64,000 nucleotides of DNA from Eutreptiella sp. 'Long Island Sound 2002'. Lineage: Eukaryota > Euglenozoa > Euglenophyceae > Eutreptiales > Eutreptiaceae. Below the pieces are notes generated by a model. That model was not told the origin of the DNA. It searched no databases and saw nothing but the letters and a program-made list of their open reading frames with translations. The stretch lies in assembly GCA_964036045.1 (NCBI GenBank), contig OZ038401.1:33904397-33968396 (forward strand), written 5' to 3'. A program made the translations under genes and the position numbers. Positions 1-10,061 of the stretch are shown piece after piece (the stretch's first letter is position 1; each line of letters starts with the position of its first letter).

Positions 1-1131
1 CACACCAACCACAGACCACCAACCACAGACCACCAACCACAAACCACCAACCACAGACCACCAACCACAGACCACAAACTAGAGACTAAAGACCACAGAC
101 CACAGACCACAAACCACCAACCACACACCACAGACAATAGACCACGCACCACAGACCAACCACAGACCACCAACCGCAGACCACCAACCACAGACCACCA
201 ACCACAAACCACCAACCAAAGACCACCAACCATAGACCACAAACTAGAGACTAAAGACCACAGACCACAGACCACAAACCACCAACCACACACCACAGAC
301 AACAGACCACGCACCACAGACCAACCACAGACCACCAACCGCAGACCACCAACCACAGACCGCAGACCACATACCACAGACCAACCACAGACCACCAACC
401 ACAGACCACCAACCGCAGACCCTCAACCACAGACCACAGCCCAAAGACCACACCAAAGACCACAAACTAGAGACTAAAGACCACAGACCTCAGACCACAC
501 ATCACCAACCACACACCACAGACAACAGACCACAGGCCACAGACCACACACCACACACCACAGACCACTCACCACGGGCCACCGACCACACACCACAGAC
601 CACGGACCACAAACCACAGACCGCAGAGCAAAGACCACAAACCACAGCCTAAAGACAACAGACCACAGACCACAGACCACCAACCACACACCACAGACCA
701 CACACCACAGACCAACCACAGACCACCAACCGCAGACCACCAACCACAGACCGCAGACCACATACCACAGACCAAACACAGACCACCAACCATAGACCAC
801 CAACCACAGACCACCAACCATAGACCACAAACTAGAGACTAAAGACCACAGACCACAGACCATCAACCACAGACCAAAGACCAAAGACCACAAACCAAAG
901 ACCACAAACCACAGACTAAAGACCACAGACCTCAAACCACAGATCACCAACCACACACCACAGACAACAGACCACAGACCACAAACCACACACCACACAC
1001 CACAGACCACTCACCACAGGCCACCGACCACACACCACAGACCACAGACCATAGACCACAGACCATAGACCACAGACCACCAACCACGTACGATAGACCG
1101 CAGACCATAGACCACATACCAGAGACCAGTT
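1..1131. repeat. GACCACA heptamer minisatellite, left block
   Basis: The block is made almost entirely of a degenerate heptamer, ACCACAG/ACCACAA, broken by a longer recurring phrase (CAAACTAGAGACTAAAG at about 77, 242, 464 and 831), so a higher-order unit of a few hundred bases is superimposed on the heptamer. All three minus-strand frames stay open for long stretches and would give Trp/Val/Cys/Gly-rich peptides. That is a consequence of the repeat and is not evidence of a gene. Seen directly; no function can be assigned. Confidence 0.95.
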
Positions 1132-1320
1132 TTCTCCATGTCATACGGGCCACTCGGGCTAGAAAAACTTTCCCCCAGGAAGGTGTTCCGGCGACGTTCG
1201 AATAAATGGTTCTGGCGGTGTTCAAATCTTGAACACCTAAAAACACCCGAACGTCGCCGGAACGTCGCCGGAACAACTTGCTGGAACGTCGCCTGAACAA
1301 CTTTTATTGCCCCCTCCTTT
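1132..1320. repeat. Non-heptamer segment with 16-bp perfect inverted repeat
   Basis: A complex segment interrupts the heptamer array. GTTCCGGCGACGTTCG at 1185-1200 and its exact reverse complement at 1248-1263 can form a hairpin with a 47-base loop. The core CGACGTTC/GAACGTCG recurs several times between 1188 and 1300 and again near 2698-2712, which suggests a small dispersed element (a MITE or foldback) inserted in the array. No terminal duplication could be fixed because the array itself is repetitive. Confidence 0.7.
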
Positions 1321-1712
1321 GCAAGCACAGACCACAGACCACAGACCACAGACCATAGACCACAGAGCACCAACCACAGACCACAGACCACAGACCACGC
1401 ACCACACACCACACACCACAGACCGCAGACCACTGAGCACCAACCACAGCCCACAGACCATAGACCGCACACCACACACCACAGACCACAGACCACAGAC
1501 CACAGACCGCAGAGCACCAACCACAGCCCATAGACCACAGACCGCAGACCACAGACCACAGACCATAGACCATGGACAACCAACCATAGACCGCACACCA
1601 CACACCACAGACCACAGATCCACAGACCACAGAGCACCAACCAGAGACCACACACCACAGACCACAGACCACCAACCACAGACCACAGACCACACACCAT
1701 GGACCACACACC
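1321..1712. repeat. GACCACA heptamer minisatellite, right block
   Basis: This continues the heptamer array after the interrupting segment, with the same ACCACAG unit and CACACCACACACCACAG variants. It ends at about 1712, where complex sequence resumes. Open frames across it on both strands are repeat artefacts. Confidence 0.95.
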
Positions 1713-2260
1713 AGATCATCTACTGTGGGGTTCTCGGGTTCGCCCCAGCCCTTCAATCCAACGTGACAATATAAACTCCTACCCCCTTTATTGGCGCGGG
1801 GCATGCACACATGCTATGACATTGCATGCAAACATACCGTACAAAAATATCTTTCATGATACCTGCACAGTGAAGCAAGCACGGGGGGAAGCAGGAGAGA
1901 AGGGGGACAGACTCAACAGACTCAACTGACCCACAACCCCCACAAGGGCCTACCCTCCCCCCGGGGGGGGGGTTGAAGACTGACAACACCCGAGACTCCG
2001 CTAGACCCCCCCCCCCCCTAGGGTAGGACGGAACCTAAGCAAAGGCCTGGGCTAGGCCCTAGGTCGGGAGCCTGGGTTTTGGAAGGGAGAGTGAAAGAAA
2101 ACCAAAAACCATTGCTAATCACCCGCCATCATCAATTAGAAAAATGTGCCCAAGCGCCTGCAGCAGTGCGCCCCGCCACCGCCCACGCCCGATGGGAGGC
2201 TGCCACCCCACCCGTTGCTTGCCTTTGCCCGAGCCGCCGCTCCGCTTGATCCGCTTCTGG
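1713..2260. other. No gene recognised
   Basis: Complex sequence with poly-G (about 1962-1971) and poly-C (about 2007-2019) runs. Short open frames do not resemble a known family. I see no RNA gene or clear promoter here. Confidence 0.5.
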
Positions 2261-2263
2261 CAG

Positions 2264-2338
2264 CCCGGGCAGCGGGATTCGAACCTGGGACCAGCGAAGC
2301 TGGAGTCCAGGGTGCTTCCACTGAAGCACGGGGCACCT
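2264..2338 (-). other. tRNA-like A box and B box (tRNA pseudogene or SINE head)
   Basis: Read on the minus strand there is a near-consensus RNA polymerase III B box, GGTTCGAATCCC (plus-strand 2274-2285), and 33 bases upstream an A box, TGCTTCAGTGG (2318-2328), inside a good D-arm-like hairpin (GTGC...GCAC). The 5' GGTGCCCC start (2330-2337) has no matching acceptor strand, and the T stem has mismatches, so it is not an intact tRNA. A tRNA-derived SINE promoter or a decayed tRNA gene is most likely. Confidence 0.5.
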
Positions 2339-2344
2339 CACCTG

Positions 2345-3003
2345 CGATGGGATACCCCATACACACAGCCACATGGCACACATGCGTTTGCTACGCCCCT
2401 TGATTTTTCTGGTAATGTACATAGATAGTGGAGCACCCCAACCAAGAAGGGGACACATGGAGCCTGTGTGATTGAACTGCACATGCATGCACTGACGTGA
2501 AGACCTTATGGTTGTACGACAGGCGGTGGTGGACGTCTGTACGTTTCAGCAAACCACCTTTATGGCCTTTATGGCCCGCCACCCGAAAAGGGGTTCACAA
2601 AGAGACTACCCCGATGCGCCCTCACGGGCACCTTGCACAACAATGTATGTTACCATTTTACCCTTCCTCGTGCTTTGCTCTTAATGTAGGTTGATTGTTC
2701 CGGCGACGTTCAAATAACTTGTTCCAGCGGTGTTCCAATGGTGTTCTAACAAAAACTGTTTTGGAAAACAAGTTGTTTTCACGTGGCAACGCGGCCGACA
2801 ACAAATATAAGCATACGAGTGGGGGTCCCCAAGGCTAGCAAACAACATATTTTGCTATCATGTACGGGTAGGCTTGGTTGGGGGGTAAACAAATTTCGAA
2901 CTTTTTTTGTTCCGGCCATATAGCCTAGAACACTGGAACAATTTGGCTGCAACAACCTTGGGGTTCAAACGCGCACCAAGGGCATGGGACCCGGCTATCC
3001 TGG
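2345..3003. other. Intergenic; CGACGTTC motif, no gene recognised
   Basis: The sequence holds one more copy of the GTTCCGGCGACGTTC motif (2698-2712), followed by diverged GTTCCAGCGGTGTTC-type versions, i.e. the dispersed repeat also seen inside the heptamer array. An A/T-richer stretch (2760-2830) lies upstream of the GC-rich broken gene. No convincing coding frame. Confidence 0.45.
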
Positions 3004-3269
3004 GTGGCCCCCACCCCCCAAACCTGGACACCCCCCTCCTTGTGCCCGGAGAGTCCGGTATGGACTTTCCGGTTTTTGTTGGTCCGGGTGCACCACCGGC
3101 TGTTGGGGGCGGGGCAGTGGGTATGGGTGGACGAGGGGGGGGTTGTCCACCTGGACAAGCCCCTGCGCCTAGGGGTGGTCAACGGGTCGTGGGGGTGGCA
3201 ACGTGAGTTGCCGGGGCCGGGGAAGCGATGGGGGGGGGGGTGCTCCCCCCCCCCCCCTCCCCCCGAAAT

Positions 3270-3315
3270 GGGGGTGAAGATGTTTGAGTTGGCGCAAACC
3301 AACATCTTCACCCCC
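3270..3315. repeat. 15-bp perfect inverted repeat
   Basis: GGGGGTGAAGATGTT (3270-3284) and its exact reverse complement (3301-3315) flank a 16-base loop. It lies inside the coding-like first segment of the broken gene, so it is either a fortuitous hairpin or a small foldback insertion. Confidence 0.8.
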
Positions 3316-3645
3316 GAGCAGAAAAAGGGGGGGGCCACCCACTGGTGATTCGTCGCCCACTGCTGGCAGGGGCTGGGCTTGGGGGGGGTTGATTGGGTGG
3401 GGAAGGCCTGGGTCTGGACGCCGACCTGGTCGGCGCTGCTGGACTTCGGGGGTTTCGACCCCGAGGCGGCGAACCGGGGGGCGTATGCCGGGTTGGTGCA
3501 CGGCATCGCCTCCCGGCCCAAGTCCAAGTCCAAGCCCGCCGCAACCCCCGCTGGGGGCCCCCCGCAGCCGCACCCCCCCAACGCCCAGGATGCCTTCGCC
3601 AAGGCCTTGGGGGCCATCTCCCCCGCCCTGGACCGCCAAGGCACC

Positions 3646-3800
3646 GTATGTTGATTGCGTTCTAGTGTTGATCCAGCGAACCGTTCTAGCGTTGATCCAG
3701 CCACCGCCGTGCCACCGCCGCTAGAACGTCGCTAGAACTCCGCTAGAACAGTTGCCTAGAACGCCGCTAGAACGCACCTGCATTTTGTTTGTGTCTTCAG
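3646..3800 (+). other. Predicted spliceosomal intron (155 nt)
   Basis: The donor GTATGT follows codon ACC at 3645, and the acceptor TTTGTGTCTTCAG ends at 3800 after a pyrimidine-rich run. Splicing is phase 0 and joins LDRQGT to VVNVQTC. Inside are repeated GTTCTAG(C/T)GTTGATCCAG phrases and inverted GCTAGAAC phrases, so the intron itself carries small repeats. Confidence 0.6.
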
Positions 3801-4037
3801 GTTGTCAATGTGCAGACGTGTGGAGCCGACCCCTGCGGGGTGCGCGTGGTGTGGCGCGATGGCGGAGGGCGGACGCGCCTCGTGGGGTCACCGAGTTGAG
3901 CCGGATGATGGGGACGAACCCCAATTTGGCCCTCTCGGCGCCGGAGGGTTTGGGTAGGTGGGAAGTGGGCAGGAGTGCGGGGGGCATGGACCCGCAGCGC
4001 AAGGGTTGGGGGAGGTTGCAGGACCGGGCGGGGGATG

Positions 4038-4038
<1 letters not shown>

Positions 4039-4072
<34 letters not shown>

Positions 4073-4090
4073 TGCAGCTGCAGCAGCAGC
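4039..4090. repeat. CAG trinucleotide repeat
   Basis: Impure (CAG)n tract with CAA and CTG interruptions. In the frame used here it encodes poly-Ser. Confidence 0.95.
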
Positions 4091-4819
4091 GGGGGGAAGA
4101 CACCCCCCCCAAGGCCCCCCAACCCCCCCCCCCCCCCCAAGGCCCCCAAGAAAAGACCCCGCCACTTCGAGAGTAGCGACGCCCCCCCCCCCCTCCAAGG
4201 GCAGCAGGGCAAGCCCAAGGCCAAGGCCAAGCACCAGGCCAAGGGCAAGGGCAAAGCCCCTCCAAACCCCAAGCCCCCCACTTGCAAGAAAGGGGCCGGG
4301 ACCCCTATGGGAATGTGCTGGGTGTGGGGGACACCCGGTATGTCCCTTGGAGGGAGGGGGGCAATGGGGGGACCGTCAGCCAAGTCACGCTGTTGGGGGA
4401 TTGGGATGAGGAGTTGGACCCCGGGGAGTGGTGGGTGGTGTCGCAGGGGTCCAATGGGGAGGGGGAGGGGGGGAAGACGGGGAAGAAGGGGAAGAAGAGG
4501 AAGCGGGATAAAGAGGGGGGCACCTTCCGGGTGCCGGGAGAGCTTCTCTTCCGCACCCGGGAGGAAGCGGCGGCCCACCTCCGGGAGGCCTTGGGGGCCG
4601 GGAACGACGGGGACGACGGGGATGACGAGGGGGACAAGGGTGGTGACAAGGGGGAGGGGGGTGGCAAGGGGGGTGAGGTGGGGGGTGACAAGGGGGGTGA
4701 GAAGGAAGGGGACACGGGGGGTGAGAAGGGGGGTGCCGGGAGCAAGGATGAGCCCCGGCAACCCCCCACCACGGAGGACGGGTGACCTCCGTGTCGCGAC
4801 CCGCGAATGGGGGCCTGGG

Positions 4820-4985
4820 GGGGGCACGGGGGCTAATCAGGCTAACCGGGCTAATCGGGCTAACCCACCACCAAGTGACCCGGCGCCGGCCCGCCAAGTG
4901 ACCTTGCAAGTGACCTATGGGGTGCGGTGGGGGGCTAACCGGGCTAACCGAGGGGTAGGGGGGGGGGAAGCCGGCGCTCCGTGAG
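4820..4985. repeat. GGCTAAYCG short tandem repeat and end of the GC-rich block
   Basis: A nonamer-like repeat, GGGCTAACC/GGGCTAATC, occurs at 4829-4866 and again near 4934-4950, separated by unique GC-rich sequence. No function seen. Confidence 0.7.
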
Positions 4986-5136
4986 TCGGGTCCAACATCG
5001 GGACCTTTTGATTGGCCACGGCTGGCCATGGTAGCCGGGGCAGCTTCTCTGGGGGTATCCCCCTCTTTTTTTCGTTCTAGCCGCTCTAGCCGGTTCCAGG
5101 CTAGAACGAGATTGGTTATTCTAGCGTGTACCAAGG

Positions 5137-5840
5137 GTGGTGGCCATGACCATACACCTGTGTCACGAGGGTGTATGTGATTCGAGTAACCGTTGCTCAT
5201 GGCCCGTGCCCCAATGTGAAAAACACGTAAATGCGGCCCAAAACATGTATTACATACCTTGGCGGGTCATTTTATGTTATCGCAATGTCAAAAAAGTATA
5301 TTTCGAGATCTTCGGTTTGGAGCTATTCAAGGTGAAAAGCTGCATAAGCAGGTTGTGCACCCGCCCATTCCGTCATGTAAGCCATTATTGGTGGAAACAG
5401 TCATTCCGCGTCTTTGGTGGTGTGGACCTGCCGTCGGCAAGGCTACAGACTGCAAAAAATGTCCTTTGGTATCCTAGTTGGCATATATTGTCATAACATC
5501 CCTAGGCGCACGCCTCAAAGTGGGTACCACGGGGTTAGCGAGGTTGCCCAGATAGCCAACATAGTAAAACTGCCTGAAAAGTGCATAAACTTCATACGCG
5601 CTCGTCCCACTCTGCCCCATACAAACCTATAAACCCACAAAGTGGGTTTCAAGTGGGGGGGGTCGGGGGGGGTCCGGACCAAAAACTCATTGGGGGTTGC
5701 ATTCATTGGACACAATATTTATTTTACAAGGGGTGAAACTAACCCCTTGGGGTTGGTTACGCGAATAGGCCCAAAGTGGCCCAAAAGCGGGGGTATATGG
5801 CGTTTTGCTCTATATACGGGCTTGCGTGGCTTTGGTCCAA
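5137..5840 (+). repeat. Dispersed repeat family R1, longest copy
   Basis: This is the longest of several copies of an interspersed repeat. It shares with 7738-8236 the phrases TGGTGGAAACAGTCATT, TATCCTAGT(T/A)GGCATATATTGTC and GGTCCGGACCAAAAACTCAT, and with 6178-6400 the 5' part (GTGAAAAACA(C/T)GTAAATGCGGCC). No coding potential is evident, so it is probably a non-autonomous mobile element; ends were not resolved. Confidence 0.75.
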
Positions 5841-5944
5841 CAACTTGCGAGGTGATTCTATCGCCTTCGGCAAATCCGACTCACACAATATTTACCCCAA
5901 GCAACACACACCCAAAATAGGGTAAAACTACACAAATAGGGCTC

Positions 5945-6108
5945 AAAATGTGCCTTACATACTTTCGATGGTCATATTAGGTGATCACAATGTCAAAGAA
6001 CTACGTTTTGGAAACTTCCCTTTTGAGCTGCCCAGGGTCAAGAATAGCATGAGCAGGCTGTGTACCAATCTCTTGGGAGCCCCCCCCCCCCCCCGCGCCC
6101 AAGCGTCA
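5945..6108 (+). repeat. R1 family, diverged partial copy
   Basis: It shares GGTCAT(A/T)TTAG(G/A)TGATCAC, a CCCAGGGT-type phrase and the ending GGGAGC followed by poly-C with the copy at 60285-60460, and more weakly with the other R1 copies. Confidence 0.65.
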
Positions 6109-6177
6109 AGGAAACATTCGGAGCTGATCTCGTTCGCGCTGTAGTGCGGCAAGGCGAAGCAATGTGCCGTGCTTGCT

Positions 6178-6400
6178 GGCCATCACCATACGCGTGTGTC
6201 ACGGTGCTGTATGCGAGTCCAATATTCGTTGCTCATGGCCGTGCCCCAATGTGAAAAACATGTAAATGCGGCCTAAAACATGCTTTACATGCGTTGGACG
6301 GTCATTTTAGGTAATCGCAGTGTCAAAATAAATGTTTCGAGATCTTCCATTTGGAGCTATAAGGTGAAAAGCTGCACAAGCAGGTTGTGCACCGGCATGT
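6178..6400 (+). repeat. R1 family, partial copy
   Basis: It begins with the CATCACCATACGCGTGTGTC block, also seen diverged at 5143 and 40412, and runs through CTGCACAAGCAGGTTGTGCACC, where it stops. Confidence 0.7.
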
Positions 6401-6468
6401 AAGCCTCCAATCCGGGCCCCCACCGACCCCCCGTGACTCATCCGGGTCTCTTGGAGGAGGTTTTCCTC

Positions 6469-7377
6469 ATGAGGTCTGTGGCTCAGTTACACACCATGTG
6501 GAGAGACATGCGCCGTGACCTACAGGCACACCACAGATCCTATACACTTTCCCTTCACATGGCCTCCAAGACCACCGTCTGGTTGCGCGCGATGGTCTTG
6601 GCATGGAGGGCCCCGCTACTATCAGCCCGGTACCTGTTCCGCACGTCTTGCTTTCAGAGTGCCATGCATGCCAAGGTGAATGTGGCTCGTGCCCTGCTCA
6701 CATACCATATTTACACCCTCTCCTACCTTCCTACGCTCACGCTGATTACCACCCTCCTGGGGGTGTACCAGCGCCAGACGCGCACCATCGGAGGTGCCAC
6801 TTTGCACCATGCATCCATGTCCCATCAGAAATACATGACATGGGCCTCCATGATGATCTACCGCATTCGGGCCCACGAGCAGTGGCTCCACACTTGCATG
6901 ACGGAGGCTGAGCGCTTGTACAGGGCAACCTTATCCGGCACGTGCCGGTCTATCCGAGCTTCGTATGTAGAACTGATTCACTCCCGCCATAGGGCGGTGT
7001 ACAAATCGGCAGGTGCTCTGAAGCGACAGATACACTCCCAGTACGTCGGCCTCAGTGCTGGGCGTCTTTTGGCGCATCAGTGGGCCCACTGGGTCACAGT
7101 CACTAAACACTAGCAGGAGGTAGCTTGGCGCGAGAAGGGTCAGCATTTGGAGAGCGAGTTAGCGGCCCTGCGCGTTCTACAGCGCCCGCTATCCCCCGAT
7201 ACCCGTGTTGGCAAGCGGCAGTGCCTACAACCCCCAAGCCCGACTGCTGTCCAACTTACAGGGTCGCCCAACAGAGAAGGCGCCGACCTCCCTTTCACCC
7301 AACTCACAGGTCCCCCTTCGGGAGATAATCTTCTGAGGCTGCCCCAATACCCGACTCTGCAGAATCGACCCGCCTGA
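6469..7377 (+). CDS. Unknown protein with one in-frame TAG
   Basis: The reading frame is open from before 6433; the first ATG is at 6469. It runs to TAG (7111-7113) and then, in the same frame, to TGA at 7375. The first ~214 residues are rich in His, Arg, Leu and aromatic residues (e.g. SLHMASKTTVWLRAMVLAWR) with possible helical segments, and end WVTVTKH. After TAG the frame reads QEVAWREKGQHLESELAALR, a charged helix that looks like a direct continuation, then a Pro-rich tail. I do not recognise the family. TAG may be sense, read through, or a single inactivating change. Flanked on both sides by R1 repeats. Confidence 0.45.
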
Positions 7378-7737
7378 GTGATTCAGCCTGCTTCACTTTC
7401 CACCCCGGAGTATGAGTCTTTCGATTCTGCACTAGGGGCCCCTTGTATGTCCTGATTGTTAGTTCCTGATGGTTAGTTGCTCTTGGGTTTTGATGCAGTC
7501 GTAACTTCGCAGTTTTTCTAGGTGTTGACCCTCTGTGGTCGTGGCAAGCCCCACCACCTGCATGGAGTGTACAGTACATATAGGTCCTGCACCCCCATTG
7601 GGCTCTCCCTCTTTGGAGAGCTGCCTCACCCGCATCCAACCCAGTGGCTAAGCTGACTTTGCTGTACATACCTCTAGGCCACTGCTGCTTGAGCACGCCG
7701 TCCGCCTTGATGGCTGAACTCACCAGTGTTGGAACAA

Positions 7738-8236
7738 AAAAAAAATAAGCAGGTTGTGCACCGACATGTAAGCCATTATTGGTGGAAACAGTCATTTCGC
7801 GTCTTTGGCGGTGTGGACCGGAGTTTAGCATGGCTGCAGACTACAAAAAATGTCCCGTCGTATCCTAGTAGGCATATATTGTCACAACGTCCCCACGCAC
7901 ACCCCTCAGAGTGGGTACCACGGGGTTACCTAGGTTGCCAAAATTGCCAACATAGCAAAAAGGGCTGAAAAGTGCATAAGCTGCATAAGCGCTCGTCCCA
8001 CTCCGCCCCATATAAACGCAAAATTCTCAAAGTGGGTCTCAAGTGGGGGGTCTTGGGGGGTCCGGACCAAAAACTCATTGGGGGATCCCTTTATTAGACA
8101 GAATATTGAGTTTACAAGGGGTTAAACTGCCAATTAAAACCCTTGGGGACGGGTACGCGAATAGGCCCAAAAAGGCTCAAAAGCGGGGATATATGGCGTT
8201 TTCCCGTGTATACGGGCTTGCGAGGCTCTAAAGCCC
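7738..8236 (+). repeat. R1 family, second long copy
   Basis: It aligns by eye with 5339-5838 over nearly its whole length with many substitutions (for example AGTGGGTACCACGGGGTTA shared exactly). With the longest copy it brackets the ORF at 6469-7377. Confidence 0.8.
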
Positions 8237-8511
8237 ACAAAGCCCGCAAAGCCGGCAAAAGGTGGTTGATACCCTCCACACTTTCCACTACATTGCCCCA
8301 CACCGGTGCCACGAAGACCCCTCGGCAGGCACGGTGCCCGCAGAATACCACCTCGTCGCCATCCCGGGCATACCATGCTACTCAAACTAGCAACCGCCTG
8401 CCGGAACGTCCCTAAACTCCGACAGCAGCTCAAACAGTTGAGATTGCGGGCTTGGAACACTAGGCGGCGGGCGCCGCACTGAGAAAAGGGCCTCTTCGCA
8501 TCCTCGCCCGG
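8237..8511. other. Spacer, nothing recognised
   Basis: A short AAAGCCCACAAAGCCCGCAAAGCC triplet-like tract (about 8230-8260), then unique sequence leading into the LINE tail. Confidence 0.4.
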
Positions 8512-9479
8512 GTGGCGGGCCCACAGGAGTCCTGCAGGGCTGAAATGTACGGCGCAGCCATTAGCGTAGCCATTGCATCTGACATTGACACCAAATATAT
8601 CAACAATATGGCCGTCACAAAATGCGCTCACCCCCGACCCACGCACGAATGTTCCGACGCTGACATCCGACACAAAGTGTACGACCAAATGCAGGACAAA
8701 CCAGTCGCCGCAGAGTGGATCGCCAGCCACCGCCTTGAGATAGAGGCCCGTCACGCACATGAACGCGAACAAATTCGGCGCAATGGGGAACTAGACCTGC
8801 TCGCCAAGATAGCTACACGCCTACCATTACTAGACTACGATCCCGAGCATCCCGAAGACATTGCTATACCACCCGCACTCCGGCGCAAAAATGGATCCTC
8901 CAACAGAAGAGTGTTGCCACTTTCGATGGTGTGCACTGGTTATCCGAGCCCCCGATGCTCAGGGACCGACGCATGCTCTGGGTTTCAATGGGTCTCGGGC
9001 TAGGTACGATGGGACGGTACGGGCGCGCCGTGGGACTACACCACCCCCAAATGTCTCCCTTTTCCCCTCCACCACGGCACCACTGTCCACAAAGGCCTCT
9101 TACGCTGCATGCGCTGGAAAGTCGCATTTCACAACATGTGGCTGAGCACCTTGGGACCGTGGCAAGATACAGAAACCGAATTCTGGTAGAGGGCCTCGGC
9201 TGCGGACCTGATACGGTAACTGAATGGTGGCAGAGGGCCTCGGCGCCGGACCTACACCACGTGCCCCGCCTTCCCATTCCACGGTCCCTATGGGACCACA
9301 TCGCTCCAGCACTGCGGGTAGACCTCAGGGAGCGTGTGGCCTAGCACTAGTACCATGCCGTACATGGCCTATGCGAAATGCGCGGCCGCGAACCAATTCG
9401 GTGCAATGGGGAAGTAGTCTTGCTCGCCAAGATAGCCGCACGCCTACCATTGCTAGACTACCATCCCAAGCATCCTGAA
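8512..9479 (+). pseudogene. LINE 3' end: RNase H tail and C-terminal region
   Basis: The frame from 8512 reads like the end of a LINE RNase H domain: an Asp in AIASDIDTKYINN, then AAEWIASHRLEIEAR and REQIRRNGELDLLAKIATRL, the usual 'pSHr...rN...D.lA' ending. A downstream frame ends LPIPRSLWDHIAPALRV just before 9342. Beyond it a duplicated segment (9351-9479) repeats the REPIRCNGEVVLLAKIA block and leads to element A. Homologous tails lie at 15960-16520 (minus) and 16530-16690 (plus). It is frame-broken and truncated, hence pseudogene. Confidence 0.65.
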
Positions 9480-9484
9480 GACAT
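9480..9484. repeat. Target site duplication GACAT (left)
   Basis: GACAT directly precedes the left inverted repeat of element A and is repeated at 15955-15959 right after the other end. The uninterrupted LINE-tail paralogues have a single GACAT at the aligned place (8857-8861 plus; 16307-16311 minus). Confidence 0.85.
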
Positions 9485-9509
9485 CTTAGGCGTCACAAGT
9501 TGCCCACCC
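9485..9509. repeat. Element A left terminal inverted repeat (25 bp)
   Basis: It starts CTTAGGCGTCACAAG and ends GCCCACCC, identical over 25 bases to the reverse complement of 15930-15954. Confidence 0.9.
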
Positions 9510-9689
9510 TCTAGGACCCCGTATACGCGCGATTTGACAATATTCTACATTTCTACTTTGAGTATGTTATTTGACGTATGTGACCAAAGTTGTTGGCAGA
9601 GCTGTGTGACACCCGTTGAAATACGTGTTGATGTGTTAGCCTTGTGTATACCCGTCTTCTAGTGTGTTGTATTTGACGTTTTTCTGAAG

Positions 9690-9990
9690 CTGGCCGAAAT
9701 TTCGGCCAGGTTTTGGGTAACATTGCAAACAACTATGTGTATATGCAGTTTTTGACCCTTCTGGCCGAAATTTCGGCCAGCTTTTTGGTTTCCTGGTGAA
9801 TAGGCATGATTATTTTCATTTTTCTTAGGGCTGGCCGAAATTTCGGCCAGCTTTTTGGTCTGTTCACTATTCAAGCACTTATATTCTGGTTTTTGGGTGG
9901 GCAGGCCGAAATTTTGGCCAGCTTTTCCTATTGTTGAACATGTAAGCAATTATTTCCCCTTTGAACACACCTGGCCGAAAATTCGGCCAG
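9690..9990. repeat. Five 20-bp palindromes at ~70-bp spacing (element A leader)
   Basis: CTGGCCGAAATTTCGGCCAG, a perfect 20-bp palindrome, occurs at 9690-9709, 9761-9780 and 9831-9850, with one-base variants at 9902-9921 and 9971-9990. Start-to-start distances are 71, 70, 71 and 69 bases, while the ~50-base spacers are unrelated A/T-rich sequences. A candidate 3' splice site (CTTGTCTCAG, ending 10056) lies just before the gene 1 ATG, so the array may sit in a 5'-leader intron or be a promoter/binding array. Confidence 0.9.
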
Positions 9991-10061
9991 CTTGCAATTG
10001 TCGTTGTTCATGAGTATTACACCATACACTCCTACATAACTATTTTCTTGTCTCAGCATTA

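Larger units (their letters stand above)
3004..4785 (+). pseudogene. GC-rich gene of unknown function, one intron, frame-broken
   Basis: Coding-like sequence continues across several frames. The first segment (3004-3645) reads through one TGA at 3346-3348 into a Trp/Ala-rich stretch (VDWVGKAWVW...) that ends in LDRQGT just before a GTATGT donor. After the intron, exon 2 reads VVNVQTCGADPCG and stops at 3897. A second frame carries a poly-Ser tract (the CAG repeat), a Pro run and a Lys-rich stretch (KPKAKAKHQAKGKGK), and from about 4282 a third frame reads YGNVLGVGDTRYVPW and an acidic GDDGDDEGDK tail. Frame changes coincide with poly-C/poly-G runs. Family not recognised; it could be a host gene with homopolymer errors or a decayed element gene. 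Confidence 0.4.

Noticed and set aside
1-1720. Long Trp/Val/Cys-rich open frames on the minus strand
   Set aside because: Produced by the heptamer repeat in every frame; no start, domain or codon signal independent of the repeat.
2264-2338. Functional tRNA
   Set aside because: Acceptor strands do not pair and the T stem has mismatches; kept only as a tRNA-like feature.
3169-3724. Pro/Arg/Gly-rich open frames on both strands
   Set aside because: High G+C opens antisense and alternative frames; only the frame ending at the GTATGT donor has coherent residues and a splice signal.
9690-9990. CRISPR array (palindromic repeats with unique spacers at constant distance)
   Set aside because: Only five 20-bp units, in a eukaryotic mobile element, with further copies in introns and elsewhere; no Cas genes, and spacers longer and more A/T-rich than repeats.
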